From contig NZ_JAMFLX010000019.1 in the NCBI RefSeq assembly GCF_023502345.1, positions 1-64,000 of the forward strand: a stretch of DNA of 64,000 bases, given 5' to 3'. Below, piece after piece: positions 36,951-46,522 of this stretch (position 1 is its first letter; every line of letters begins with the position of its first letter). A program made the position numbers and the translations under genes. The notes below the pieces were generated by a model that did not search any database, was not told the DNA's origin, and saw nothing but the letters and a program-made list of their open reading frames with translations. Origin of the DNA: Parendozoicomonas callyspongiae (GTDB lineage Bacteria > Pseudomonadota > Gammaproteobacteria > Pseudomonadales > Endozoicomonadaceae).

Positions 36951-39900
36951 TTAGGAAGAGGATGTACTTGTTGTTGCGGTTGATGTTGAAGCCACTGACG
37001 TAGCAGCCTCTGACTTTGGAGTATCTGATGTCGGAGAAGTCGCTGACGTAGGAGCACCTGATGTCGGAGAAGTCGCTGACGTAGGAGCACCTGATGTCGG
37101 AGAAGTCGCTGACGTTGGAGCATCTGATGTCGGAGGAGCCACTGACGTTGGAGCGTCTAATGTCGGAGGAGCCACTGACGTTGGAGCATCTGATGTCGGA
37201 GGAGCCACTGACGTTGGAGCATCTGATGTCGGAGGAGCCACTGACGTTGGAGCATCTGATGTCGGAGGAGCCGCTGACGTAGGAGCATCTGATGTCGGAG
37301 GAGTCGCTGACGTTGGAGTATCTGATGTCGGAGAAGTCGCTGACGTTGGAGGTACTATGGGAGTTGTATTTGTATTCGCAGTCGACGAAGTTGTCATTGT
37401 AGCAGCAGGAATGGAAGCGGTCGTTGTGGTTGGTGAGGACTGATTTCCTGGTGACTGTCTTGGCGTTACTATATATCCACCCACAGTCTGAGGCGGATGG
37501 CTAGATGCTGCTGTAGATACTACAGAACTTGCTGTTGTAGATTTTGACGGAGAGGCAGTACCGGTACCCGTGGTCGCTGGGGGCGGAGTAGTATCTGCCG
37601 CACTAACTGGAGGTATAGGCGGAGTGGTATCTGCTGGTGCACCACCGCCAGGACCAGGAGGTGTTGGAGGTGTTGCCCCTGGTGCAGGGGTTACTGGAGT
37701 GGCCGGAGCTGCCGGCGGAGTTACTGGTTTGGCTTTGTTAAAGACATTAAATGTCAGTGTATGGAGTACATTCCTTGCAAGGTCGCTGATACCGCTAACA
37801 TAGTCGCCAGAGCGGGTAATCTTGATGTGCTTATCCGCATGCAGATCTTTAACACGCTGCAGATTTTCTTTATTGATATCACCTTTGTTCTGAGCGGCGA
37901 CATTCAATACTTCAATAGCAGCAAGCCTGGAGCCGGATTCACTGACAAGCTTGGCATTGAACACCTTATCATCAAGCGTTGTAACTTCACTGGAAAGAGT
38001 ATTTTTCTCAGTTGATATACGGGCATGGTCGGTTTGGATTGTTCTCAGTGCAGTGCGTTGTGCAGCAAAGCCATTGAAGGCATTAACGGCCTCCTTCACT
38101 TTATCTTCTGCAGAGTTCAGGCTGTTATCTATAGTCTGTTTTTGTGTTGCTCTATCTGCATCAGGGAGAGTTTTGGCTTCGAGATCTTTATACTTGGTTT
38201 CGAAACCTTTCACTGCAGCAAGCTGGGCATCTGTCAGGCCAAGGCCATTCCTCTGGGTATCATAGTCCTGGTTTGCTTGCTTATGGGCTGCTTCGGCCTG
38301 CTCAAACTCCCCAGTCTTCGTTTTAAGCTCAGTATCCTTAGCTGCCAGTTCACCTGTTTTTTGATCAAGGTTGACCTTGAGATCATTATAAGCTTTATAA
38401 GGTTGAGGATCTTTGGTCTCAAACTCTTTCCGTGCCGTTTCAGTCGCAGCTCCCCACTCTTCATCGGTTGGAGCCAGTTGATCGAGGTCTTTTAATTTAT
38501 CGAAAGTGGGATAATCGGGTGCTTCTGAATAACGGACGCTCTTGGCCAGATCCTCACTCAGTTCCGTATTACGGGCTTTCATAAGGTTGCTGGTCATCCA
38601 GCTGTAGGCCATCCCCTTGGTAAAGGTGAAGAAGATTTTTTCTGCACCGTAGTAAGGCTGCCAGGCAAGGTGGTCTTCCAGACTGTCCAGAGATTTCTGC
38701 TTGATGCTCTCGGCAGAAACGTCTGTATTGATGGTGATTAATGGCAGGTCAATACGCTGACTCCAGTAATCATCAAAGAAGAAGAAGCCTTTGTCTCCCA
38801 GAGAAACAACCGTGTGGTGAATTGATTGCTTGGGTTTGGCAGGAAGGCCGAAGTTCACCGTATCGTCAATAGTGATGTTTTCCGGCGTTGCTGCGGTGTG
38901 CATCTGTTCTTCGAAAGTGTATCCATAGTCACGGGCAGTTGGTTGATCGACGGCCCACTTCACCAGTTCTGGTACAGTTTCCAGAATCATGTCTGAGAAA
39001 GGTGTGATCATGGACTTTCCATAGCCCATTAGCTCATTCAGGTACTTCACAACAGTGTACTGACTGTCATTATATACCCCCTGCAAAATGCTGCGATCTA
39101 CGGCATCGGTTACCCAGATTTTGTCATTACTGGATCCGAAACTTGCAGGGAAGCGAATCAGGGGACCTGGCTGGTGCTTGAAGTAGGGGCGAACGTAGAG
39201 AACCAGCTTTCCCCCCTTACGCTGGTCACCCAGAATGGCCGGGTAGAAACGAAGACGGGTAAGTTCTGTCTCTCTGGAAAGGCTATCAAGATCGACAAGT
39301 GCCTTTTCCAGCCGCCCTTTCGGAGTAGTGTAAGGTGTGGCCTGATGTACGAAGTCAAGGTCAAGGTATGCACTGTTAGGGCGGCCAGGATCATCTGCAG
39401 AGCTTGAGGTAATCAAGGTAAGGGCGAAATGCTCATTCAGCGAAGGCTTGGCAAATGCAATGCCTGCATAACCTACCTGATGCATAACGTGTTGCCTCAG
39501 GGTATCAATACCGGATGGCAACAGAGTTGGGGCATAGGCAAGCAGTCTGCGTAACATCCAGAATGATTTGCTGGATGAGCTTTCAGATGACATCAGCAGG
39601 TCAATGTTGGAAGCAAATAGACGCCACATTAACTCGGGGTTGCTGTTTGTTGTTGAAAGGTCTCCCACTGCTTCACCCAGTCGCCATGCGAGGTTGGCAA
39701 AAGGCAAACCGCTTTCTTTGGTGAGTCTCTGGTATTGAAGACCAAACTGCTTGGTCAGTACGTAGAGGGCGACAGTCGATGCAACAGGGGCAATCTCTCC
39801 TGAGAGGGCTTCCCATGTCCGCCCAGCCATTGTGTATGGCTGTGAACTCAGGGAGTTCCATTTGTAACCGGGAAGCCAGCTCCATTCAGGGTGCTTTTTA

Positions 39901-40079
39901 ACACGGTCTTGCAGCTCTGGATGGCTGATAAAGGAATCGTTTGGTTTTTGAGCTCCACCAAAGGTAGTGAGCATATCCTCCATCGTGCTCGTGGCCACAG
40001 CGGGTGACGCTGCAGCCATTATACCTGCGGATAATAGTAATCGACTGGAATCGAACCTGGGGCTCTGAGTAGCTGGCAT
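36951..40079 (-). CDS. Large exported protein with coiled coil and Pro/Thr/Ser-rich tandem repeats
   Basis: A 1042-residue protein of unknown family. The start at 40079 (MPATQSPRFDSSRLLLSAGI) has AGAGGA upstream and gives a signal peptide ending near AVA. The first ~520 residues form a globular domain with many aromatic residues. Residues ~540-730 are heptad-like and rich in Lys, Glu, Ala and Asp, a likely coiled coil. The last ~230 residues are almost only Pro, Thr, Ser, Ala and Asp, including ten 11-residue repeats of the type PTSDAPTSVAP. The tail may act as a mucin-like stalk, but no sorting signal or membrane anchor is visible. Confidence 0.75.
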   Translation of the reverse strand: MPATQSPRFDSSRLLLSAGIMAAASPAVATSTMEDMLTTFGGAQKPNDSFISHPELQDRVKKHPEWSWLPGYKWNSLSSQPYTMAGRTWEALSGEIAPVASTVALYVLTKQFGLQYQRLTKESGLPFANLAWRLGEAVGDLSTTNSNPELMWRLFASNIDLLMSSESSSSKSFWMLRRLLAYAPTLLPSGIDTLRQHVMHQVGYAGIAFAKPSLNEHFALTLITSSSADDPGRPNSAYLDLDFVHQATPYTTPKGRLEKALVDLDSLSRETELTRLRFYPAILGDQRKGGKLVLYVRPYFKHQPGPLIRFPASFGSSNDKIWVTDAVDRSILQGVYNDSQYTVVKYLNELMGYGKSMITPFSDMILETVPELVKWAVDQPTARDYGYTFEEQMHTAATPENITIDDTVNFGLPAKPKQSIHHTVVSLGDKGFFFFDDYWSQRIDLPLITINTDVSAESIKQKSLDSLEDHLAWQPYYGAEKIFFTFTKGMAYSWMTSNLMKARNTELSEDLAKSVRYSEAPDYPTFDKLKDLDQLAPTDEEWGAATETARKEFETKDPQPYKAYNDLKVNLDQKTGELAAKDTELKTKTGEFEQAEAAHKQANQDYDTQRNGLGLTDAQLAAVKGFETKYKDLEAKTLPDADRATQKQTIDNSLNSAEDKVKEAVNAFNGFAAQRTALRTIQTDHARISTEKNTLSSEVTTLDDKVFNAKLVSESGSRLAAIEVLNVAAQNKGDINKENLQRVKDLHADKHIKITRSGDYVSGISDLARNVLHTLTFNVFNKAKPVTPPAAPATPVTPAPGATPPTPPGPGGGAPADTTPPIPPVSAADTTPPPATTGTGTASPSKSTTASSVVSTAASSHPPQTVGGYIVTPRQSPGNQSSPTTTTASIPAATMTTSSTANTNTTPIVPPTSATSPTSDTPTSATPPTSDAPTSAAPPTSDAPTSVAPPTSDAPTSVAPPTSDAPTSVAPPTLDAPTSVAPPTSDAPTSATSPTSGAPTSATSPTSGAPTSATSPTSDTPKSEAATSVASTSTATTSTSSS
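37025..37354. repeat. Ten tandem 33-bp repeats inside the exported protein gene
   Basis: The unit begins CTGATGTCGGAG and recurs every 33 bp from 37025 to about 37354, with small changes (CTAATG in one copy). The period keeps the reading frame and encodes 11 residues. Unit number is likely to vary between strains. Confidence 0.95.
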
Positions 40080-40387
40080 GTTTTTTCCTCTGCTGTACAC
40101 CTGGCAGGCCTTGTTCTAATAAGTAGTGGGTTGGAAAGCTAAGGGGTATATCTAGCAGGGGAATGTTGGCTTGCAAGTTCGGGTATAAAAAAAGCTGAAA
40201 TGGCGATGTTTTATACACTAATTGCTATAAGGTGGGGCTTAAGGTGAGGTTATTTGTAATTAAAGGCGGTTTTTTTTATACGATAGCTGTCTGCTAGTAG
40301 TGTGCGTAGCCGTTAACAAGGAGTCTTGGAAATATAGATGATTTGGTATGAGAAGGTGGCGAGTTAGAAGGAAGAAGATAACAAAGG

Positions 40388-40420
40388 TAAAAGGCGGGCA
40401 GGATTGTTACATCCTACCCG
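40388..40420 (-). terminator. arcC (first copy) terminator
   Basis: On the minus strand CGGGTAGGAT pairs with ATCCTGCCCG (one G-U pair), followed by CCTTTTACCTTT. It lies 8 bp past the carbamate kinase stop. The rest of the 348-bp gap 40080-40427 shows only AT-rich spacer. Confidence 0.75.
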
Positions 40421-40427
40421 GGGGAGA

Positions 40428-41381
40428 TCAGGCTACAGCGGCTTCTTCTTTCTTCTCATAGAAAGAGATGCCTTCAACTTCGTTGGTAATCCAGGTGCCG
40501 GCTTCACCGGTAACGATCTTTTCAACATCGTACAGGCTGCCGATAGCGGCAAAACGACCACCCTTTTCTACGAACTGAGCACAGGAATCGATCTTTGGAC
40601 CCATGGAGCCGGCAGGGAAGTCCAGCTCGCCAATGCCCTGAACAGAAGCCTTGTGGATTTTTTTCTGATCTGGCTGGCCGAAGTTTACGCATACAGCGGC
40701 AACGTCCGTCATGATAACCAGTGCATCAGCACCCATCTGCTCAGCCAGCAGAGCTGCAGTCAGATCCTTGTCAACCACGGCTTCAACGCCTTCCAGCTTG
40801 CCATCTTCCAGCTTGCGAACTGGAACACCGCCACCGCCGGAACAGATAACCAGGGCACCCATTTCAGACAGTTTCTTAACCATCTCTACTTCAATAATAC
40901 TCTTGGGCAGAGGAGAAGGCACTACGCGACGGAAGTATTCGCCGTCAGCCTTGATGCTCCAGTTCTTTTCAGCAGCCAGGGCTTCAGCTTCTTCCTTGCC
41001 GTAAACAGGGCCAACAAACTTGGTTGGATCCTGGAAAGCAGGGTCGTTGTTGTCAACCAGCGTCTGGGTAACCATGGTGGCGATCTGTGCACCAGGCATC
41101 TGGTTGTACAGTTCCTGCTCCATCATGTAACCGATCATACCGGCAGTTTCAGCGCCCAGAACATCCAGGGGGTAAGGAGAAACCTTGTCGTAAGCTGCGT
41201 TCTGCAGAGCCAGCAGGCCAACCTGTGGGCCATTACCGTGAGTCAGGATAACTTCGTGGTCCTTGGCAACACGGGCAATCACTTCAGCAGCCTTACGGAT
41301 GTTTTCACGTTGAATAGCAGCTTCCAGAGGTTGTCCACGTTGCAGCATGGCGTTGCCGCCCAGAGCGATGACGATGCGCAT
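40428..41381 (-). CDS. arcC: Carbamate kinase, copy 1
   Basis: A 317-residue kinase that turns carbamoyl phosphate and ADP into ATP, ammonia and CO2, the last step of the arginine deiminase route. ALGGNAMLQRGQP (residues 6-18), THGNGPQVGLLA, and the GGGGVPV segment near 215 are intact. It ends in an Ala/Glu/Lys tail absent from copy 2. It stands alone with its own terminator, 11 kb from arcAB. Overall similarity to copy 2 is clear but far from identity, so the duplication is old or one copy was acquired. Confidence 0.95.
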   Translation of the reverse strand: MRIVIALGGNAMLQRGQPLEAAIQRENIRKAAEVIARVAKDHEVILTHGNGPQVGLLALQNAAYDKVSPYPLDVLGAETAGMIGYMMEQELYNQMPGAQIATMVTQTLVDNNDPAFQDPTKFVGPVYGKEEAEALAAEKNWSIKADGEYFRRVVPSPLPKSIIEVEMVKKLSEMGALVICSGGGGVPVRKLEDGKLEGVEAVVDKDLTAALLAEQMGADALVIMTDVAAVCVNFGQPDQKKIHKASVQGIGELDFPAGSMGPKIDSCAQFVEKGGRFAAIGSLYDVEKIVTGEAGTWITNEVEGISFYEKKEEAAVA

Positions 41382-41776
41382 CTCGGTATTCCTTGAAACA
41401 GTTATGTTGGTTCTGAACGCCCTAACTCAAGGGGTATCCTTGCCTGAAGGACGCAAATATGAGGAGTAAAGAAACTTCTCCGAATAGTGTGTCCATGATA
41501 TGACCATGCCATTTTCAGGGAATAAGTAGATTCTCTTAATTGCTATTAATTTTTCTTATCAATGCCTTGATTGAAAAAGTTCATAGCTACAATGGCTAAA
41601 ACTGGCGACATAATGGAGAAAAAAATACGTCGGGTGGGTTATTTGGGAAAGGGCATGATGTGAGATAAAAAAGCAGGGTGAGAAAGACGATTTTTATCAG
41701 ATTAGTAAGTGTTTTCGCCCATTTGCATAAACTGCAGATGAGCAAGGCTATAGTTAGTAAATTCTAAGGTTCATGG
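41382..41776. other. Divergent intergenic region, no feature identified
   Basis: A 395-bp AT-rich spacer upstream of both arcC copy 1 and the 388-residue gene. I find no FNR palindrome, RNA gene or good promoter. Confidence 0.5.
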
Positions 41777-42943
41777 ATGAGTCTGGTTATGTCTATTAAT
41801 CCCCCTCAGGGTTCAGCTTCAGGAGCGCGATCTCCGGTAACATCTGAAAAGACTAAAAACTTACCTCTGCCACTAAAACATAAAGGTGAAAAGGCTGGCA
41901 AAACTGTTCAACATAAAGATAGTGATGAAGGAGGGTATTTTTCATCAGATGATGAATCTCTGATGGTTTCAAAAGGGAGGCTGAAATCCAGAAGTATCAG
42001 CGAGGTTGGCAAGACCGAAGAAGTTGAAGTTTTAGAAAAGCCAAAAAAATCTCTTAAAGATTGCTTAGTCATGTCTAAGGTTATTCAGAATAATCTTAGA
42101 CTGGTTGAAAATAAGTTTTGCCAGACCAGCCCCTTGACTGAATTTTCCCATCCATCATGGTTTTCTGAAAAAGATCCGATCCGTCACATTCGTTTCTACT
42201 TGCAGCATGCAAGTGGGCGAGATGATGGATTGACGGCCCGGGTGATGTATCAAGCCAGACAGGTCGAACAAGACTTACATTATTGGCTGAAAAATTTTCC
42301 GGATAGTGATGAAGCTCGTCAGGATTTGGAAAAAGCTTTTGAAGTTCTTGCCGCCATGCAAGTACTTGGAGGTAAAGAGGAGGCTGCCCGGGAGACCTTG
42401 ACTAAGGGTATAAGAAAGATCAGTGAGAAAGGGGCTCCCAACTTAATAACGGCTAAGAAAGCGTTGAAGCTTCCGGAAGAATGTCTGGTGTCAGATGACG
42501 CCGTCAAGGTTGAGAAGAGAGCGATCGATTCCTGTCTGGTTGATCACGCCCTGCTGATTGATCAGTTACAGGAGTCTGTAGATCACTGTATGAAGCTTGG
42601 TAACCGTCGAAAGAGGCGTTTGGTCAGAGCTGCGCCAATGCAGTGTGCCCGTTTCTATGTCAGGGAAGCTGAAAAGTATGATGGAGAGATGTTGAGACCT
42701 TTGCGGCTCTGGGGGCGGCAGCTTGGGCAAGACTTGATGCAGTGGGTTTCGATTGTCGAGTCACGGGACCCTGCTTATCGGGATGAGTCCAGGTCATTGG
42801 TCGGAGCTCTGGCACTATGCCAGGCCCTGCAAGGAAGGAACGATCTGGCCAGAAAAACCTATGAGTGGGGGCAAAGCCTTCTGGATGGTGTGTACTACAC
42901 AACGTTTATTGATGAACTAGATCTGGATGATAAAGATTTGTAA
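41777..42943 (+). CDS. Unknown protein with an internal domain duplication
   Basis: A 388-residue cytosolic protein. The first ~90 residues are basic, Ser-rich and probably disordered. Two helical units follow: residues ~130-220 (IRHIRFYLQHASG, then ARQVEQDLHYW and VLAAMQVLGGKEEAARETL) and residues ~295-375 (MQCARFYVREAEKYD, then GRQLGQDLMQWV and ALALCQALQGRNDLARKTY). Spacing and hydrophobic pattern agree, so one unit was duplicated. The fold may be TPR-like. It ends at a strong terminator shared with the V-ATPase operon. AAGG lies eight bases before the ATG. Function unknown. Confidence 0.75.
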   Translation: MSLVMSINPPQGSASGARSPVTSEKTKNLPLPLKHKGEKAGKTVQHKDSDEGGYFSSDDESLMVSKGRLKSRSISEVGKTEEVEVLEKPKKSLKDCLVMSKVIQNNLRLVENKFCQTSPLTEFSHPSWFSEKDPIRHIRFYLQHASGRDDGLTARVMYQARQVEQDLHYWLKNFPDSDEARQDLEKAFEVLAAMQVLGGKEEAARETLTKGIRKISEKGAPNLITAKKALKLPEECLVSDDAVKVEKRAIDSCLVDHALLIDQLQESVDHCMKLGNRRKRRLVRAAPMQCARFYVREAEKYDGEMLRPLRLWGRQLGQDLMQWVSIVESRDPAYRDESRSLVGALALCQALQGRNDLARKTYEWGQSLLDGVYYTTFIDELDLDDKDL

Positions 42944-42959
42944 TTTGTTCTGTTTAAAT

Positions 42960-42993
42960 AAAAAAAGACCGGCAATATGCCGGTCTTTTTTTG
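42960..42993. terminator. Bidirectional terminator ending the V-ATPase operon
   Basis: AAAAAGACCGGC/GCCGGTCTTTTT with a 5-base loop, A-run and T-run on the two sides. It lies 15 bp past the 388-residue gene and 12 bp past the end of the ATPase A subunit gene. Confidence 0.92.
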
Positions 42994-43005
42994 AACATGC
43001 ACTGA

Positions 43006-44844
43006 TTAAGCAGCTACCACAGAGGCAATGTGCTGATCACGCAGTTCCTGAACCTTAACGACGTACTCTTTGTACTCGTTAGACTCGTAGTGAGCGTAGT
43101 TCAGGTTCTTGAACAGACCGGTCAGCTTCATGAAGAATTCACGGGCTTCGGTCTTGTCTGCAAAGCTCAGCTCGTTGTTGGCGATGCTGGCAATCAGATC
43201 GAAGCAGAAACGCTGGCGTTCCATTGGGCAGGCTGAGTCGATCTTGTCGAACGCGTCCTGCTGCAGGTAAACCATGTCCAGGAACAGGGCTTTCTGGAAG
43301 GTTACGTAGTCGTTCAGGGTAACACCTTCTTCACCGGTTACCTGCATCATCTGGTTGATGCTTTCACCAGTGGAGATCAGCTTCTGCATGCCCTTCACTT
43401 CGTCGACCCAGGTCTCAGAGATATTCTCTTTGTACCATGGAGCCAGCTGATCCAGGTAACGGGACCAGGAGATCAGCGGATCTACCGCAGGGAAGAAACG
43501 CTTGTAAGCACGGTCGTATGACAGACCCAGGAAGCACTTCACAGTCGCCAGTGTGGACTGAGTCACTGGCTCTTCGAAGTTACCACCGGCCGGAGATACG
43601 GTACCGATCATGGTCATGGAACCACTTTCGCCGTCTTCGTTGGTGATGACACCTGCACGCTCGTACAGACCCTTGATCGCGGAGTCGATGTACGCTGGGA
43701 AACCTTCTTCACCTGGAATCTCTTCCAAACGGTTGGAGGTTTCACGCATCGCCTGTGCCCAGCGGGAGGTGGAGTCAGCCAGCAGCAGAACGTTGTAACC
43801 CATCTGACGGTAGTACTCACCCAGAGTCATACCGGTGTAGATGGACGCCTCTCGTGCCGCAACAGGCATGGAGGAGGTGTTACAGATGATGGTGGTACGA
43901 TCCATCAGAGTACCGGAGCCGGTCGGGTCAGACAGCTGCGGGAATTCAGTGATGGTTTCTACAACCTCACCAGCACGCTCACCACATGCGATAACGATTA
44001 CGATATCAACAGATGCGTACTTGGACAGGGTGTGCTGCATTACAGTCTTACCGGCGCCGAATGGGCCAGGGATGCAGCCAGTACCCCCACGGGCGATCGG
44101 GAAGAAGGTGTCAACCAGGCGCTGCTGGGTAATCAGTGGCTCAGACGGGAACTGACGTTCGGTCTTGCCGTTCTTGCCCAGAGTTTCGGCGATGGACTGC
44201 TTAACAGGCCAGCGCTGAATCATGTTGAGCTCGATTTCCTTGCCCTGTTCATCGCGAACACGTGCAATCACGGTATCAACAGTGAAAGTGCCTTCCTGGA
44301 TCCACTCAATGGATACAGCGCCTTTCTGGAAGAAGGGAACCATGATCTTGTGAGTGAAGCGACCTTCCTGAACGGTACCCAGAGTTTCACCGGCGCGCAG
44401 CTTGTCGCCAACGCGGGCAGTGGCAACGAAGGACCACTCTTTAGAACGATCCAGTGCGTCAACCTGTACACCACGCTTCAGGAAAGTGCCGTGGATCTGG
44501 GCCAGACGTTCCAGCGGGTTCTGCAGACCGTCGAAGATCTGGGACAGGCAGCCAGGGCCGAGTTCGACAGACAGCAGTTCGCCAGTCTGGAAAACTTCAT
44601 CACCAACACCAACGCCGCTGGTGTCTTCGAATACCTGGATGTCTGCACTGCGGCCGTTAACACGCAGTACTTCGGACATCAGCAGTTCCTGAGTGCCTTC
44701 AGCGTTTTCAGTGCGGCTGGGGCTCACATAAACCACTTCGTTCTTTACCAGGCGAACGTCATCGCTGCCAGCCTGGATGGTGAGGATATCACCGTTAACC
44801 GCGACCACATTGGCCGTGGCTTGCTTTTCGATATTTGTACTCAT
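43006..44844 (-). CDS. atpA: V/A-type ATPase catalytic subunit A
   Basis: A 612-residue catalytic subunit. The P-loop GPFGAGKT is at residues 260-267, following the non-homologous insertion typical of V/A rather than F ATPases (residues ~120-200). GERAGEV is near 293 and LADSTSRWAQAMRE near 360. It hydrolyses or makes ATP in the V1 head. It is the last gene of the operon, downstream of the DUF2764 gene by 26 bp and far from its B partner, which is unusual. Confidence 0.97.
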   Translation of the reverse strand: MSTNIEKQATANVVAVNGDILTIQAGSDDVRLVKNEVVYVSPSRTENAEGTQELLMSEVLRVNGRSADIQVFEDTSGVGVGDEVFQTGELLSVELGPGCLSQIFDGLQNPLERLAQIHGTFLKRGVQVDALDRSKEWSFVATARVGDKLRAGETLGTVQEGRFTHKIMVPFFQKGAVSIEWIQEGTFTVDTVIARVRDEQGKEIELNMIQRWPVKQSIAETLGKNGKTERQFPSEPLITQQRLVDTFFPIARGGTGCIPGPFGAGKTVMQHTLSKYASVDIVIVIACGERAGEVVETITEFPQLSDPTGSGTLMDRTTIICNTSSMPVAAREASIYTGMTLGEYYRQMGYNVLLLADSTSRWAQAMRETSNRLEEIPGEEGFPAYIDSAIKGLYERAGVITNEDGESGSMTMIGTVSPAGGNFEEPVTQSTLATVKCFLGLSYDRAYKRFFPAVDPLISWSRYLDQLAPWYKENISETWVDEVKGMQKLISTGESINQMMQVTGEEGVTLNDYVTFQKALFLDMVYLQQDAFDKIDSACPMERQRFCFDLIASIANNELSFADKTEAREFFMKLTGLFKNLNYAHYESNEYKEYVVKVQELRDQHIASVVAA

Positions 44845-44870
44845 AAACCTGTAATCCTCGCCACTGCTCT

Positions 44871-45563
44871 TTACGCTTCTGGGCCGGTTGGCAGCTGGTC
44901 ACGGAATTCGCCCAGGCTGGTTTCAACCAGACTGCGGAAGCGGACACGGGCCTTCTCGGTGTCGTAGGCCGTCCAGCGTGCCACAAGGTTCCAGCGCAGT
45001 ACGTAAATGACTACGGCTTCGAAATCGTGGCTATGCTTCATGGCCATATGGCTCAGGTGATCCCAGACAGCCTGAAGCAGAATTTTTTCCAGTGCGATGC
45101 ACTCGCCATTGCGCAGACATTCCACAACTTTGGGAATCCAGGGGAATGCACTGCCCAGTCCCAGTGTTGCGGAACCCCAATGGTTACGAATGTATTCGTA
45201 ACGGGAGCCATAGCTCCACTTGGGCTCGGTTGGAGCTGGCTGTCCCGCATGCTTGCGACGCAGGGCTGCAACGATGGTGCGCATATCCAGGCGCCAGTCG
45301 ATCAGATCGTTCAGGGCCTGGCTGTCGAGTTCGGCACGGGTTCTTTCTGCCTGATGGATCAGGGCTTTCTCTTCGACTTCGTCGTCCAGTTGATCCCAGT
45401 GCAGCAGGCTCTCGATCTTGACCAGTCGCTGCTGGTCTGCGGTGCTGAGCATGGACAGTCGCTTGTCCAGCTGGAAGCGGGAGATCGGAGTGATTCTGCT
45501 GTTAAACAGGGAATCAATGTGGGGCAGCGAAGTCAGTAAGGTGTAGTAGGCATTTTCTGCCAT
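44871..45563 (-). CDS. DUF2764 family protein of V-ATPase operons
   Basis: A 230-residue soluble protein beginning MAENAYYTLLTSLPHIDSLF. The YYxLLTSLP opening and the DWRLDMRTIVAALRRK segment resemble the DUF2764 proteins that sit between the E and A genes in chlamydial-type ATPase operons. It probably replaces subunit C, linking the V1 stalk to the membrane part, but that is inference from location. It lies 26 bp upstream of the A gene and 162 bp after E. Confidence 0.72.
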   Translation of the reverse strand: MAENAYYTLLTSLPHIDSLFNSRITPISRFQLDKRLSMLSTADQQRLVKIESLLHWDQLDDEVEEKALIHQAERTRAELDSQALNDLIDWRLDMRTIVAALRRKHAGQPAPTEPKWSYGSRYEYIRNHWGSATLGLGSAFPWIPKVVECLRNGECIALEKILLQAVWDHLSHMAMKHSHDFEAVVIYVLRWNLVARWTAYDTEKARVRFRSLVETSLGEFRDQLPTGPEA

Positions 45564-45725
45564 GACTTGCTCCGTACATGTGACCTGGAAACCCAGTTGA
45601 ACTGGCTTTCCCCATAACAGGCGTAAGCCTTCTCATGGCTGTTTGCAGTTACAAACGACGGAAATACGTTGACCGTGTTCCGTCGCTTGCCGGATGCAAT
45701 GGCAACCCTTATCCGGTAACGGTTG

Positions 45726-46400
45726 CTAGTTGATAACGCCTTCCAGCAGAACCCGGAAACGGGGCTGCAGGTGGCTCAGCAGCATAGTGCTGACAGCGTT
45801 ATCATCCAGTTCCACCTCAATGTTTTTGTCGTTCAGACGGAAGGTGATGCCAGACTTCTGCTCTTCACTGACAGAGAAGGTCACGCCGTCCATCAGCATT
45901 TCCTGACCGTTACGGGCAGCAAAGTAAGCCAGAGTACCTTCTTTCTGATCTTCAGGGTTGTTGCGCAGGTCTTCAACGCCAACAATCTTGGCAGGCAGAA
46001 CAACTTCAACATTGCTCTCGCCTTTTAGACTGTTGCGGCCGGCAACTTCCAGAATCATCTGCTTCAGGATGCCCTGGTCGGACATTTCCTTGGACACGGC
46101 TTCCTGAATACGCTCGGAGAATTTCTCCAGCAGGTAGCTCTTCATGTCCAGAACAGCGTTGCGACCAGCCAGCTGCAGAGACTCTTCACCAGACTTGATG
46201 GTGAATTCTGCATCTTTCTTGGCCTTGGCAGTAATAGCTGCGGCTTCCTTGCGGGCTTGTGCAACAATCTCGGCAGCTTCCTGGCGAGCGTTCTCCAGAA
46301 GACGCTCACCTTCGGTGCGGCCAGAGCTAACGCCCTGGGTGCGCAGTTTCTCAATCAGCTCCTGAACGCCGACAGAGATTTGATCGTTGGATACGGTCAT
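45726..46400 (-). CDS. atpE: V-type ATPase subunit E
   Basis: A 224-residue peripheral stalk subunit. The N-terminal half is a long Ala/Glu/Lys-rich helix (LLENARQEAAEIVAQARKEA and following). The C-terminal half is globular. The ATG at 46400 with GGAGAG upstream is preferred to an adjacent TTG. In the operon it follows the K gene by 122 bp. Confidence 0.88.
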   Translation of the reverse strand: MTVSNDQISVGVQELIEKLRTQGVSSGRTEGERLLENARQEAAEIVAQARKEAAAITAKAKKDAEFTIKSGEESLQLAGRNAVLDMKSYLLEKFSERIQEAVSKEMSDQGILKQMILEVAGRNSLKGESNVEVVLPAKIVGVEDLRNNPEDQKEGTLAYFAARNGQEMLMDGVTFSVSEEQKSGITFRLNDKNIEVELDDNAVSTMLLSHLQPRFRVLLEGVIN

Positions 46401-46522
46401 CAATCTCTCCTTTACATTTCTTATCTAAAGAATGCGGTTTCTTTGCTTCTGCAATAAGTTTCAGCAACATGGCAACCGCATTCCCAGCTCAAAGCTTTTA
46501 ATAAACTCAAGGCTGTCAGCGA

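Noticed and set aside
37094-37282. Repeat protein on the plus strand
   Set aside because: A by-product of the tandem repeats, whose 33-bp period keeps all frames open; no ribosome site.
37025-37354. CRISPR array
   Set aside because: The 33-bp units are directly tandem without spacers, lie in frame in a coding region, and no cas gene is near.
40404-41396. 330-codon plus-strand frame
   Set aside because: Antisense to arcC copy 1, with no ribosome site or recognisable motif.
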